A program made the translations under genes and the position numbers. The notes beneath the pieces are model-generated. The model saw nothing but the letters and a program-made list of their open reading frames with translations. It searched no databases and was not told where the DNA came from. Shown here piece after piece: positions 53,145 to 61,941 of a stretch of DNA of 64,000 bases. Source of the DNA: Reddybacter sp041277045 (GTDB taxonomy: Bacteria > Pseudomonadota > Gammaproteobacteria > Pseudomonadales > Porticoccaceae); contig JBGFSY010000004.1 of the NCBI GenBank assembly GCA_041277045.1, positions 1-64,000 of the forward strand. Direction: 5' to 3'. Position 1 is the stretch's first letter, and every line of letters begins with the position of its first letter.

Positions 53145-55067
53145 TTAGCCCTGTATTTTCAGCAGTCGCGCTTTAATTCGTTCGCTAATAGTTTCTGCAT
53201 CGAGACCGACTGTGGCAATTTGTGCGCTGTGGGTGTCGTGGTCGATAAACACATCTGGCAAGCCGAGGTGCAGTACGGCAACGACGATGCCCTGCTGGGC
53301 AAAATACTCACTGACACCGGCGCCAGCACCACCGGTGATGGCATTTTCTTCCAGGGTGACAATCAGTTGATGATCGGCGGCTAACTGGTCGAGCAGCTCG
53401 GTATCGAGGGGTTTGATAAAACGCATGTCGGCGACACTGGCATCAAGTTCTTCGCCAACGGTGAGTGCCGTCGGCAGCAGCGCACCAAAATTAAGAATGG
53501 CAACTTGCTGGCCCTGGTGGCTCAACCTGCCTTTGCCGATGGGCAGGGCCGTCATCGCCTGTTCTATGTTGACGCCCGGCCCGGTGCCCCGTGGATAGCG
53601 CACGGCCGCTGGGCCTTGGTGAATATAGCCGGTGTAGAGCATTTTCCGGGCTTCGTTTTCATCGGCCGGGGCCATAATTACCATGTTGGGAATGCAGCGC
53701 ATAAAGCTGATATCAAAACTGCCCGCATGGGTGGCGCCGTCTTCGCCGACCAGGCCTGCACGGTCGATGGCAAACAAGACGTCGAGGTTTTGCAGTGCAA
53801 CGTCGTGAATTAACTGGTCGTAGGCGCGCTGTAAAAAGGTCGAATAAATAGCGACGACCGGCTTTTTCTCCTCGCAGGCAATACCGGCGGCAAGGGTGAC
53901 GGCGTGCTGCTCGGCGATGGCGACATCGTGGAATTGTTTAGGGAAACGCTCGGCAAATTCGACCATGCCCGAGCCTTCACTCATCGCCGGGGTAATGGCG
54001 ATCAGTTCGGGGTGGTCACTCGCCATATCGCACAGCCAATCACCGAAAATCTGTTGGTATTTTGGCAGTTTCGGCGTGGGGCTTTTTTGCGGAGCGGGTG
54101 TTTCGTCGCTGGGGGTGGGGATCTTGTTCAGCGCGTGATACGTAATAGGGTCTGCTTCAGCGGGCAGGAAACCTTTGCCTTTTTGGGTGGCAACGTGGAG
54201 CAGCACCGGCCCGGTGATCTGCTTGAGGTTTTCCAGGGTGTGCACCAGCAGGGGAATATTGTGGCCATCGATGGGGCCAATATAGGTAAAGCCCAGTTCT
54301 TCAAAAACAATACCGGGTGCAACCAGTGCTTTCAACAGTTCTTCGGTTTTACGGATAATACCGGAGGTCGAGGGGAAGGCTTTTAACAGGGTTTTGGTGC
54401 TTTCGCGAAACAGGTTGTAGAGCTTGCTCGACCACAGTTTGGAAAAGTAAGTGGCTAGCCCACCGACACTTTTTGAGATCGACATGTTGTTGTCGTTGAG
54501 TACCACCAGCATATCGAGGTCGACATGGGCAATGTGGTTGAGGGCCTCGAAGGCCATGCCCGCCGTCATGGCGCCATCGCCAATCACTGCGACACAGCGA
54601 CGTGCTGGTTGTCCATCTTGTGGCTGGTCGAGAGCCGAACCAATGGCCATGCCCAGAGCGGCGCTTAAAGAGGTGCTCGAGTGGCCAACACCGAAGGGGT
54701 CGTACTCGCTTTCCTCCCTGTTGGGAAAGCCGGCCAGGCCATCGCGATGGCGAATGGTGAGTAGCGCTTCACGTCTGCCGGTGAGGATTTTATGGGGATA
54801 GGTCTGGTGGCCAACATCCCATACGAGTCTGTCATCGGGGGTGTTAAAGGCGTAGTGCAGGGCGACGGTGAGTTCGACGACGCCGAGCCCCGCGCCGAAG
54901 TGTCCGCCCGACTGTCCCACAGAGTAGAGCAAATAGGCGCGTAGTTCGTCGGCCACCTGTTCCAGCTCGCTTTCTGGCAGGGCGCGCAATTGTGCCGGTG
55001 AATCAATGTGATCCAGCAGGGGTGTTGCAGGCCGAGTCAGTGGAATGTCGGAATAGGTGGCGGTCAT
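53145..55067 (-). CDS. dxs: 1-deoxy-D-xylulose-5-phosphate synthase Dxs
   Basis: A 640-residue thiamine-diphosphate enzyme, first step of the MEP isoprenoid pathway. It joins pyruvate and glyceraldehyde 3-phosphate. Features seen are SVGQSGGHFGAGLGVVELTV, WDVGHQTYPHKILTGRR, the ThDP motif AVIGDGAMTAGMAFEALNH with LNDNNMSIS, YIGPIDGHN, then in the second half AIAEQHAVTLAAGIACE, IDRAGLVGEDGATHAG and VRYPRGTGPG. It starts downstream of ispA on the same strand (66 bases). The trio xseB-ispA-dxs is a conserved gammaproteobacterial operon. Confidence 0.98.
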   Translation of the reverse strand: MTATYSDIPLTRPATPLLDHIDSPAQLRALPESELEQVADELRAYLLYSVGQSGGHFGAGLGVVELTVALHYAFNTPDDRLVWDVGHQTYPHKILTGRREALLTIRHRDGLAGFPNREESEYDPFGVGHSSTSLSAALGMAIGSALDQPQDGQPARRCVAVIGDGAMTAGMAFEALNHIAHVDLDMLVVLNDNNMSISKSVGGLATYFSKLWSSKLYNLFRESTKTLLKAFPSTSGIIRKTEELLKALVAPGIVFEELGFTYIGPIDGHNIPLLVHTLENLKQITGPVLLHVATQKGKGFLPAEADPITYHALNKIPTPSDETPAPQKSPTPKLPKYQQIFGDWLCDMASDHPELIAITPAMSEGSGMVEFAERFPKQFHDVAIAEQHAVTLAAGIACEEKKPVVAIYSTFLQRAYDQLIHDVALQNLDVLFAIDRAGLVGEDGATHAGSFDISFMRCIPNMVIMAPADENEARKMLYTGYIHQGPAAVRYPRGTGPGVNIEQAMTALPIGKGRLSHQGQQVAILNFGALLPTALTVGEELDASVADMRFIKPLDTELLDQLAADHQLIVTLEENAITGGAGAGVSEYFAQQGIVVAVLHLGLPDVFIDHDTHSAQIATVGLDAETISERIKARLLKIQG

Positions 55068-55133
55068 GTCTGGCGACTGAGGGGGTGATTTTGAGGCGGC
55101 AATCTTACACGAAATTGTTGTTAATAGGGTGGC

Positions 55134-56021
55134 TCAGTGATCCCGGCTGACGATAAAGTTGGCGATGCTACGCAGGTGGTCGGCGCGCTCATCGAACGAG
55201 CTGAGGGCGGTGATAGCTTGTGCGTGCAGTTCGGCGAGCATGGCTTTAGCCCCCTCAGCACCGAGCAGAGAGGTGTAAGTCGACTTGTTGTGTAGCTGGT
55301 CAGCGCCCGCTTGTTTACCGAGTACAGCAGTGTTGCCTTCATCATCGAGGATGTCGTCTTTAACCTGAAAGGCGAGGCCAATAGCTCGGCCGTAAACCTG
55401 TAACTTTTCTAAGGTGTCGCTATCGGCGCTGCCGCTACTTTGGGCGCCCATGGAAATGCTGGCGACGATTAAATCACCGGTTTTGTGGGTGTGCATGGTT
55501 TCGAGATAGGCGAGATCCACGGCGGTGTCAGTGGCGTATAAATCCATCGCCTGCCCTTTGACCATGCCGGCTGCTCCGCCAGCCCTAGCAAGTTCGTGCA
55601 CCAGAATTAAGGCAGTGGTTGGGCTGACATGTGTCAGTTGAGTCAGTTGTTCAAAGGCCAGGGCCTGTAAGCCATCACCGGCGAGAATGGCGGTGGCTTC
55701 GTCGTAGGCAATATGGCAAGTGGGACGGCCTCGACGTAAATCGTCGTCATCCATTGCCGGCAGATCGTCGTGTATCAGCGAATAGCAGTGTATCAGCTCA
55801 AGCGCAGTGGCTATGTGGTCGGTGTCACTATTGATTGCGCCAAGGCTATGGGCAGCGGCGTAAACTAAACAAGGGCGAATACGCTTACCCTGGTCGAGGG
55901 TAGTGTAGCGCAATGCCGCATTTAAAGGCAGGTCGTTCTGAATGGAGGGTAGGCTAAGCTCGAGATGCTGCTCTACACGTTCACGGCATTGTGTAAGAAA
56001 GTTGTCGAAGCTCTGCTTCAC
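55134..56021 (-). CDS. ispA: Farnesyl diphosphate synthase IspA
   Basis: A 295-residue prenyltransferase making geranyl/farnesyl diphosphate. The first Asp-rich motif is LIHDDLPAMDDDDLRRGRPT (DDxxxxD type of bacterial FPP synthases), and the second is FQVKDDILDDEGNTAVLG. The substrate-binding GKRIRPCLVYAAAHSLG and HTHKTGDLIVAS are also clear. The stop of xseB overlaps the start (ATGA-type overlap), which points to translational coupling. Product length by the residue before the first motif (Ser-Leu-Ile) is consistent with C15, but that is inference. Confidence 0.96.
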   Translation of the reverse strand: MKQSFDNFLTQCRERVEQHLELSLPSIQNDLPLNAALRYTTLDQGKRIRPCLVYAAAHSLGAINSDTDHIATALELIHCYSLIHDDLPAMDDDDLRRGRPTCHIAYDEATAILAGDGLQALAFEQLTQLTHVSPTTALILVHELARAGGAAGMVKGQAMDLYATDTAVDLAYLETMHTHKTGDLIVASISMGAQSSGSADSDTLEKLQVYGRAIGLAFQVKDDILDDEGNTAVLGKQAGADQLHNKSTYTSLLGAEGAKAMLAELHAQAITALSSFDERADHLRSIANFIVSRDH

Positions 56022-56275
56022 TCGTCAATCTCATCGATAAAGTCGACAGTTTTGGCTTCGCTCCCTGTCTCGAGTGCGGTGTCACTGGTTAATATACGCA
56101 CCCGTTGTTCGGCTTCGCTAAGGGCCGTTTGACAGTCGCGAGTGATTTTGATGCCTTTTTCAAAGGATTTAAGCGACTCGTCCAGATTGAGGTTGCCGGT
56201 TTCCAGAGACTCGACCAGGGTTTCGAGTTGCTTGAGGCTTTGCTCAAAATTAATCGCGCGTTTTCTTGTTGCCAT
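56018..56275 (-). CDS. xseB: Exodeoxyribonuclease VII small subunit XseB
   Basis: An 85-residue helical protein starting at the ATG read from 56275. Residues FEQSLKQLETLVESLETGNL followed by LDESLKSFEKGIKITRDCQ are the family signature. The tail is acidic (TVDFIDEIDE). Several XseB subunits bind the XseA nuclease to form exonuclease VII, which degrades single-stranded DNA. It is the first gene of the xseB-ispA-dxs operon. Upstream, only a weak ribosome-binding site is seen, and the promoter must lie in 56276-56355, divergent from the small RNA. Confidence 0.93.
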   Translation of the reverse strand: MATRKRAINFEQSLKQLETLVESLETGNLNLDESLKSFEKGIKITRDCQTALSEAEQRVRILTSDTALETGSEAKTVDFIDEIDE

Positions 56276-56355
56276 GCTATCGATCGCTATTATTAAAAAG
56301 GGGCTAACCCTAACTGAGTGGTGCCGCACAGGTCAATATAAGGTGTTGTCTTAGG

Positions 56356-56373
56356 GGTAGGATATATCCTACA
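56356..56373 (+). promoter_or_regulatory. GacA/UvrY-type upstream activating palindrome
   Basis: GGTAGGATATATCCTACA is a nearly perfect 18-base palindrome that fits TGTAAG-N6-CTTACA, the GacA/UvrY/VarA site found upstream of csrB/rsmY/rsmZ genes, with three changes. It sits about 75 bases before the likely start of the CsrB-like RNA, where such sites are expected. Confidence 0.55.
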
Positions 56374-56429
56374 TGTATTGCAGATTTTACTGAATAGTCA
56401 GTTGTTCTCGATAAGTGCATTATTCTTTC

Positions 56430-56694
56430 CACATGGATGTGTTGGACACGGATGTTGCATACATGGAAGTGGTCAGGATGACCTGCTCAGGACGAGCAAT
56501 TCGCGCTGAGCGACAAAAGGAAGAGCCAGGATGGCTCGCTTGCAGGGAAGACCGGTCAGGACGACCGTTTACTATAGGGAAATGGACCAGGGACGTATAG
56601 GGATGTTAGGTCCGGATTGACTCCAAGGCTGGATGCACTTTGCTAGTACTACTTTGACACCCCCTTGCCTCTCCAGCAAGGGGGTGTTTTTATT
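56430..56694 (+). ncRNA. CsrB/RsmZ-like small RNA (CsrA-sequestering)
   Basis: About 265 bases with no protein-like frame and roughly 16 GGA motifs. Several sit in hairpin loops with perfectly paired short stems: GGTCAGGATGACC (56471-56483), GCTCAGGACGAGC (56485-56497), GAGCCAGGATGGCTC (56523-56537) and CGGTCAGGACGACCG (56553-56567). The repeated unit CAGGAYG matches the CsrA-binding repeat of CsrB. The RNA ends in a strong terminator and has a GacA-type palindrome upstream. By family knowledge it would bind and titrate CsrA/RsmA. The 5' end near 56430 is an estimate. Confidence 0.85.
56657..56694 (+). terminator. Intrinsic terminator of the CsrB-like RNA
   Basis: ACACCCCCTTGC pairs perfectly with GCAAGGGGGTGT (12 bp) around CTCTCCA, followed by TTTTTATTT. 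Confidence 0.95.
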
Positions 56695-56875
56695 TCGGTC
56701 ACCTTTATCGTTTCTCCTGATGTCTGATTTAGTCTTCTTGTTTTTACTTCTGGATAATTAATCCTCCCTCCGATATTGGCGTTATAGTGTCCGAGGTAAA
56801 AGTTCGGTCATTATTTAAGCCACAAGCCAATTTTGATTTTCTGTAATTAAAATGCGTTTAGCAGGGGGGGGGAGT

Positions 56876-57655
56876 ATGGATTTAGGAATTAGTGGTAAGC
56901 AGGGGATAGTCTGTGGTGCCAGTCAGGGTTTGGGTTTGGCCTGCGCTCGTGCCCTGGCTAGAGAGGGCGTCAATCTGACATTGATTGCTCGCACCCCCGA
57001 GCCCTTGCAAGCGGCTGTCGATAGCTTGAGCCAATTGGGCGGGGCAAAGATAACAGGGGTCGTTGGTGATATTACCACTGACGAGGGTCGCGATGCGGTC
57101 CTTCAGGCTTGTCCCGAGCCGGATATACTCATTAACAATGCCGGTGGGCCACCGCCGGGTGACTTTCGCGACTGGCGGCAAAAAGAGTGGTTTGATGCGG
57201 TGAATAGCAATATGTATTCGGCCATCGATATGATTCGGCGCACCCTCGACGGTATGGCTGAGCGGGGTTTTGGACGTATTGTCAACATCACCAGTACGGC
57301 GGTTAAGTCGCCAATGCCTGGCCTCGGTTTGTCGAATGGTGCGCGGGCGGGTTTGACGGGTTGGGTAGCCGGGGTTGCTCGGGAAAAGGTGCGTGACAAT
57401 GTCACTATTAATAATTTGTTGCCGGGGCTTTTTGCCACGGACAGAGGGCGAGGGTATTTAGCCTATCGGGCTGCACAAGAGGGCGTTAGCGCAGAGGTCT
57501 ACGAACAGCAATTCTATGTAGCAAATCCGGCAGGGCGCATGGGTGATCCCGATGAGTTTGGTGCTACCTGTGCTTTTTTATGCAGTGCCATGAATGGCTA
57601 TATGGCTGGGCAGAATATTTTGTTGGACGGGGGTGTCTACTCGGGCACTTATTAA
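56876..57655 (+). CDS. SDR family NAD(P)-dependent oxidoreductase
   Basis: A 259-residue classical short-chain dehydrogenase starting at ATG 56876, chosen because a G-run including GGGGAG lies just upstream and the sequence begins MDLGISGKQGIVCGASQGLG with the nucleotide-binding GxxxGxG. Other features are NNAGGPPPGDF (NNAG, with the GGPPPG stretch of a specific subgroup), VNITSTAVKSPMP with the catalytic Ser, and a final FLCSAMNGYMAGQNILLDGG. The usual catalytic YxxxK is not obvious: after the Ser region the sequence reads LSNGARAGLTGW, where Tyr and Lys would be expected, so the typical triad is changed. The GGPPPG group includes proteins of this kind. The substrate is unknown. Confidence 0.85.
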   Translation: MDLGISGKQGIVCGASQGLGLACARALAREGVNLTLIARTPEPLQAAVDSLSQLGGAKITGVVGDITTDEGRDAVLQACPEPDILINNAGGPPPGDFRDWRQKEWFDAVNSNMYSAIDMIRRTLDGMAERGFGRIVNITSTAVKSPMPGLGLSNGARAGLTGWVAGVAREKVRDNVTINNLLPGLFATDRGRGYLAYRAAQEGVSAEVYEQQFYVANPAGRMGDPDEFGATCAFLCSAMNGYMAGQNILLDGGVYSGTY

Positions 57656-57715
57656 CGTTTACGAGTTAGAAAGTTACTTGCAAGAAAATTTTTTATCGAT
57701 TATTTTTTAATTAAA

Positions 57716-57764
57716 AGCTAATCAGTTCTATCAATTTGCGTGTGCGCGATAGAGCTGATTAGCT
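57716..57764. terminator. Hairpin between convergent SDR and BVMO genes
   Basis: AGCTAATCAGTTCTATC pairs with GATAGAGCTGATTAGCT (17 positions with one G-U) around a 15-base loop. The T-run is weak. It may act as a terminator for either gene. Confidence 0.55.
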
Positions 57765-57780
57765 ATTTCAAGCTAGGTGC

Positions 57781-59679
57781 TTACGCTTTTTTAGGCTCGG
57801 TAATAAAGTCATCCATATTCACATGGCGCGTCAACTTGAAGAAGTCGACATTGCGATAGGGTGAATTCACAACCACGCGACCGGTGGTGTTGCGGTAGTA
57901 GCTGCTAACACCGGGGTGGGTCCAGACCATGTTTTCGTGGATCTCATTGACCTTGTCGATGTAGTTGTCATGCACTTCTGGCTTGCATTCAACGGCGCCG
58001 AGATTGTTGTTGGCCATGTTGTCGATCATTTGCATCACATAGCGCACCTGCATCTCACAAACGAAGACAAAGCTGCCGCCGTGGCCGGGCTGTAGGTTGG
58101 GGCCGTAGAGTGTGAAGAAATTGGGGAAGCCCGGTACGTTAGTGCCGAGGTGGGCCGAGGCATTGTCGTCGCCCCAAACATCACGCAGGTTCTTGCCTTC
58201 GCGACCAATGATGTCGTAGGTTGAAAGGAACTTCAGTACATCAAAGCCGGTTGAGATGAGGATGATGTCAGCCTCGTGCTCAGTGCCGTCTTTAGTGATG
58301 ACCTTATTACCTTCGATGCGGTCAATGCCGTTATCGACCAGCTCAACCTTAGGGTTGCGCAACATACGATACCAACCGTTATCCATCAGCATACGCTTGC
58401 CGAAAGGCGGGAAGGTGGGCAGTACTTTGTCCATCAGCTCATCGGCGCGATCACCCAGCTCTTTCTTCATATAGCTGGTGAAGTAGGCGCGGTGATTGTC
58501 ATTGGTGGCATTCAATGAACGCTCGGGATGCTCCCAGCTTGGGTCTTTGTGCAAGGAATCGTAAACGCGGTCGTTGTAGATCCAGCCCAAACGCATGCGG
58601 TACCACATGCGGTAGAGGGGGACTTCCTTAAACAGGTAGCGAATTTCTTCAGGTACATCGACGCGGAACTGCTCAAACGGCGATACCCAGTGTGGGCCGC
58701 GCTGGAAAATAGTCAGCGACTCAACCTGATTTTGAATCTCTGGCCCGAGCTGCATAGCAGTCGCGCCATTGCCGATCATGATGACTTTCTTGTCATCCAG
58801 TGACTTGCCTTCAGGCCATTCGGCAGTGTGCCAGCTTTCACCGGTAAAGGTATCGAGGCCTTGAATGTTCGGGAAGGCCGGTGGGTTAAAGATGCCCGCA
58901 CAGCTAATAACGACGTTCGCTTCGAGGGTCTCTTTACTGCCGTCGGCGTGAGAAACTTCAACTTTCCAGGTTTGGGTGTCGGCCTGGTACTCGGTGCTAA
59001 TCACGTTGGTTTCGAAGTCGATTGAATCTTTCAGGTCGAAATTTTCGGCAACACCTTCGAAATAATCGGCTAATTCGCTACGCAGTGCGAAGTAGGCTGA
59101 CCAGTCGTAGGGGGCAAATGAGAAGGAGTAGAGGTGGCTGGGGGTGTCAACGCCGGCACCGGGGTAGCGGTTGTCCTGCCAAACACCGGCAACGGTAGAG
59201 CGGCGCTCGAGCACAGTGAAGGGTACGCCAGCACCTTTCAGGCTAACAGCGGTGGCTAGACCGGAAACGCCGGCACCAATAACGATAACGTTAAAGCCTT
59301 CGGGTACGTCAATTTTATTTTCCCATTTCATCGGCGTTTGACCAAGCTGTGCGTTGGTCATTTCACCGTATTCAGCCGGTACTTCTTCACCCATGGAGGA
59401 GGTGAGCATTTCAACCAGGTCTTCATCTGTAGGCGCTTCGAGGGCTACGGGCTCGCCGGCCTTCCAGGCTAAGATGGCGGCCAGGGCTGCGTCGCGAATT
59501 TCATTTTGAATCGCTTCGTCAAAGCCGCCGCTGTCGTTGTCACCGGTGCCGCTGCCGCGCTTGGGTCGGTAGGGTGCTTCTATCCAGCGTTTGTCGCCGG
59601 TGAGCTGAACCAGTACCATCAGCAAGGTGGGGATATTGGCGATGGCGATTGCATCGGCAAGTTTTTGCTTCTCTGTCAT
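57781..59679 (-). CDS. Baeyer-Villiger type flavin monooxygenase with N-terminal extension
   Basis: A 632-residue FAD/NADPH monooxygenase. About 130 extra N-terminal residues (a helical domain with RWIEAPYRPKRGSG) precede the FAD-binding VIVIGAGVSGLATAVSL (GxGxxG at 135-140). Then come ERRSTVAGVWQDNRYPGAGV, the Baeyer-Villiger fingerprint FTGESWHTAEWP (FxGxxxHxxxWP at about 278-289), MIGNGATAMQLGPEI (second nucleotide-binding site) and DIILISTGFDVLKF. It inserts oxygen next to a ketone, turning it into an ester or lactone. The extension is known in some large BVMOs. The natural ketone is unknown. It converges with the SDR gene. Confidence 0.88.
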   Translation of the reverse strand: MTEKQKLADAIAIANIPTLLMVLVQLTGDKRWIEAPYRPKRGSGTGDNDSGGFDEAIQNEIRDAALAAILAWKAGEPVALEAPTDEDLVEMLTSSMGEEVPAEYGEMTNAQLGQTPMKWENKIDVPEGFNVIVIGAGVSGLATAVSLKGAGVPFTVLERRSTVAGVWQDNRYPGAGVDTPSHLYSFSFAPYDWSAYFALRSELADYFEGVAENFDLKDSIDFETNVISTEYQADTQTWKVEVSHADGSKETLEANVVISCAGIFNPPAFPNIQGLDTFTGESWHTAEWPEGKSLDDKKVIMIGNGATAMQLGPEIQNQVESLTIFQRGPHWVSPFEQFRVDVPEEIRYLFKEVPLYRMWYRMRLGWIYNDRVYDSLHKDPSWEHPERSLNATNDNHRAYFTSYMKKELGDRADELMDKVLPTFPPFGKRMLMDNGWYRMLRNPKVELVDNGIDRIEGNKVITKDGTEHEADIILISTGFDVLKFLSTYDIIGREGKNLRDVWGDDNASAHLGTNVPGFPNFFTLYGPNLQPGHGGSFVFVCEMQVRYVMQMIDNMANNNLGAVECKPEVHDNYIDKVNEIHENMVWTHPGVSSYYRNTTGRVVVNSPYRNVDFFKLTRHVNMDDFITEPKKA

Positions 59680-59878
59680 GTTTTAATCCTGTTTTTTTGT
59701 GGGAGTTATACGTGCCAAGGCGTGTCCAATGACTCCGGTTAATATTTCGGCGCAACAGTTTAACCGGCATGGCCGCTGGGTCAAAATATTTTTATCCCTG
59801 TAAATCACGAGGTTATAGTTGTGAAAAGGCTGGTCGCTACGAGTGTTGTGGTTTTAAGCGGTTTGATATGAGGGGTAA

Positions 59879-60340
59879 ATGATGGAAGTGCAAATGCTTT
59901 GGTGGCAGTGGGTGTTAATGGGTATGGGCCTAATGATACTGGAGATTTTTTTACCCAGTTTTATTGCCCTCTGGTTTGGTTTGGGGGCCATTGTGGTCGG
60001 TTTAATTGCCTGGCTTTTCCCGCAGATGGATGTCTCGTGGGAGGTGTTTATCTGGGTTGTCTCCTCCAGCTTGTTTGTTTTGTTGTGGTTTAAGGTCTTC
60101 AAGCCGAGCATGGTTGATAAGACCAAAGCCGGTATTTCTCGCGATGCTGCCCTTGGCGAGGCGGGGCGGGTCGTGAAAGCGCCCCACGGTGATGGCCGTG
60201 GTGTGGTGCGCTTTACCATGCCGGTGCTGGGTGAGGATGAATGGGATTTTATTTGCGAGGAGGAGGTGATTGAGGGCGATAAAGTGTTTATCAAGGACTT
60301 CTCTGGTAACACCCTTATTGTGGCCAAATTGGGCGCCTAG
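59879..60340 (+). CDS. NfeD family membrane protein
   Basis: A 153-residue short NfeD-like protein, with GAGGGG just upstream of its start. Two or three helices (WVLMGMGLMILEIFLPSFIA, LWFGLGAIVVGLIAWLF, WEVFIWVVSSSLFVLLWF) lead to a small cytoplasmic OB-type domain with GEAGRVVKAPHGDGRGVVRF and VEGDKVFIKDFSG-like end (here IEGDKVFIKDFSGNTLIV). NfeD proteins work with SPFH proteins in membrane quality control. The SPFH partner may be the gene at 34348-35205. The next gene is tilS, 58 bases downstream. Confidence 0.85.
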   Translation: MMEVQMLWWQWVLMGMGLMILEIFLPSFIALWFGLGAIVVGLIAWLFPQMDVSWEVFIWVVSSSLFVLLWFKVFKPSMVDKTKAGISRDAALGEAGRVVKAPHGDGRGVVRFTMPVLGEDEWDFICEEEVIEGDKVFIKDFSGNTLIVAKLGA

Positions 60341-60398
60341 GGTTTTCTTGGCGTGGTGTTGGGTCTCTTGTGTCTGAATTGGTGTGCCTGAGTTGGTG

Positions 60399-61742
60399 AT
60401 GTCCCCAGTTTTACAACAACTGCAGGTTCATTTCCCCGCGCTTGAGAAAGCTCGGAAGGTTTATGTGGGCTACAGTGGCGGCCTTGATTCCCATATCTTA
60501 CTGCACAGTGCCGTAGCCACTCTGGGTGCAGAGCGAGTTGTCGCACTTCATATTAATCATCAGTTGAGTGAACGGGCCTCTGATTGGGCTGAGCATTGCG
60601 CGCAAGTGTGCCGAGCTTTGAGCGTTGATTTGCAAACCCATGTCGTTGATGTGTGTCAGCGAGAGCCGAGCACCGAAAATACTGCCCGCGAGGCGCGTTA
60701 TCAGGTGTTTGAGCAAATCCTTGTTGAGGGCGATATTCTTTTGCTCGCCCACCATCAGAATGACCAGGCCGAGACGGTGCTTTATCGTTTACTGCGCAAT
60801 TCTGGGCCTCGTGGTTTGGCCGGCATTCCCCTGACTCGGGCGGTGGGTCGGGGCACTTTGCTCAGGCCTTTGTTGCAATTACCCCGCAGTGAGCTGGCGT
60901 GTTATGCCAGCGAGCATCAGCTCACATGGGTTGACGACCCGTCCAATGCAGACTTGATACACGATCGCAATTATTTGCGTCATCAGGTAACACCGGCGTT
61001 GAGCCAGCGCTGGCCCGACTTCGCTGCTCGTATTGCGGCCAGCGCCAGTCTTTGCCAGCAGGCCGATGAGTTGAACAGGGATCTGGCGGAGATCGATCTT
61101 AATAAGCTTGGCGATAAACAAGAGCGCCTGGGCTGGAGTATTGATCTCTCTGGCCTCATTGCTTTGTCTTCTTTGCGTCAGGCCAATGTGCTGCGCTACT
61201 GGGTGAGCTTGCATTGTCAGTTGCCGCCGGGTTATCACAGCATAAGGGCGGTACTCGAAACCGTATTGGCTGCTGGGCAGGATAGAGCGCCATTGGTGGT
61301 CTGGTCGGGCGGCGAGTGGCGTCGTTTTAATGGTCGACTGTTTTTACTACCCGGTGGTTGGCGTGAGCATGCGCCGTCAGCCTGTGAGTGGCAGCCTGAT
61401 TCGCCCATAAAATTGGCGGACGGTAGTGCTTTGAGCGCCACGCCGACTAACGCGCAAGGTTTGAAGTTGTTGCCGGGCGAGCAATTGCTGGTCAAATTTC
61501 GCAGCGGTGGCGAGCGTTGCCAACCGACGGGTAGGGTGGCTAGCAGTAGTTTGAAAAAGCTGCTGCAGGAGTATCGGCTCGAACCTTGGTTGCGGGACAG
61601 AATTCCACTGATTTATAAACATTCGGCTGCAGATAAGAAGGGTGAGCAGCTGATTGCCGTGGGTGATCTCTGGGTTTGTCAGGGCTTTACCGCCAGCGGT
61701 GGTGATCGTGCCTATGGTTTACACTGGGATTTGCCACCTTAA
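60399..61742 (+). CDS. tilS: tRNA(Ile)-lysidine synthase TilS
   Basis: A 447-residue PP-loop ATPase that attaches lysine to C34 of tRNA-Ile(CAU), letting it read AUA. The PP-loop is VGYSGGLDSHILLHSA (SGGxDS). ALHINHQLSERASDWA, LLAHHQNDQAETVLYRLLRN, GPRGLAGIPLTRAVGRG and DPSNADLIHDRNYLRH follow. A C-terminal TilS domain (KFRSGGERCQPTGRVASSSL, KKLLQEYRLEPWLRDRIPLI) completes the long gammaproteobacterial form. ATG 60399 is taken as the start, and the GTG at 60384 is an alternative. This is an essential gene in most bacteria. Confidence 0.96.
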   Translation: MSPVLQQLQVHFPALEKARKVYVGYSGGLDSHILLHSAVATLGAERVVALHINHQLSERASDWAEHCAQVCRALSVDLQTHVVDVCQREPSTENTAREARYQVFEQILVEGDILLLAHHQNDQAETVLYRLLRNSGPRGLAGIPLTRAVGRGTLLRPLLQLPRSELACYASEHQLTWVDDPSNADLIHDRNYLRHQVTPALSQRWPDFAARIAASASLCQQADELNRDLAEIDLNKLGDKQERLGWSIDLSGLIALSSLRQANVLRYWVSLHCQLPPGYHSIRAVLETVLAAGQDRAPLVVWSGGEWRRFNGRLFLLPGGWREHAPSACEWQPDSPIKLADGSALSATPTNAQGLKLLPGEQLLVKFRSGGERCQPTGRVASSSLKKLLQEYRLEPWLRDRIPLIYKHSAADKKGEQLIAVGDLWVCQGFTASGGDRAYGLHWDLPP

Positions 61743-61941
61743 ACACCCTTTGTCCTCAGAGTATATGGGGTGAATTATCGGTTAAGAAAGAAACGAATTG
61801 CAGCTTGCTCGGATTGTGACGGGCGCTCTTTTCTGCTAGTCTGGCACCCCTTCTACAGCCCGTAGAAGTGTCGCCTAAAAACCGATAAATTCGCCGGGCC
61901 TGCAATGTAATCATCCACAATCATTACCTTACAGGGTAAGC

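Noticed and set aside
56415..56600. 61-residue open frame on the plus strand
   Set aside because: Overlaps the CsrB-like RNA; residues have no domain or typical codon use and no credible ribosome-binding site precedes it.
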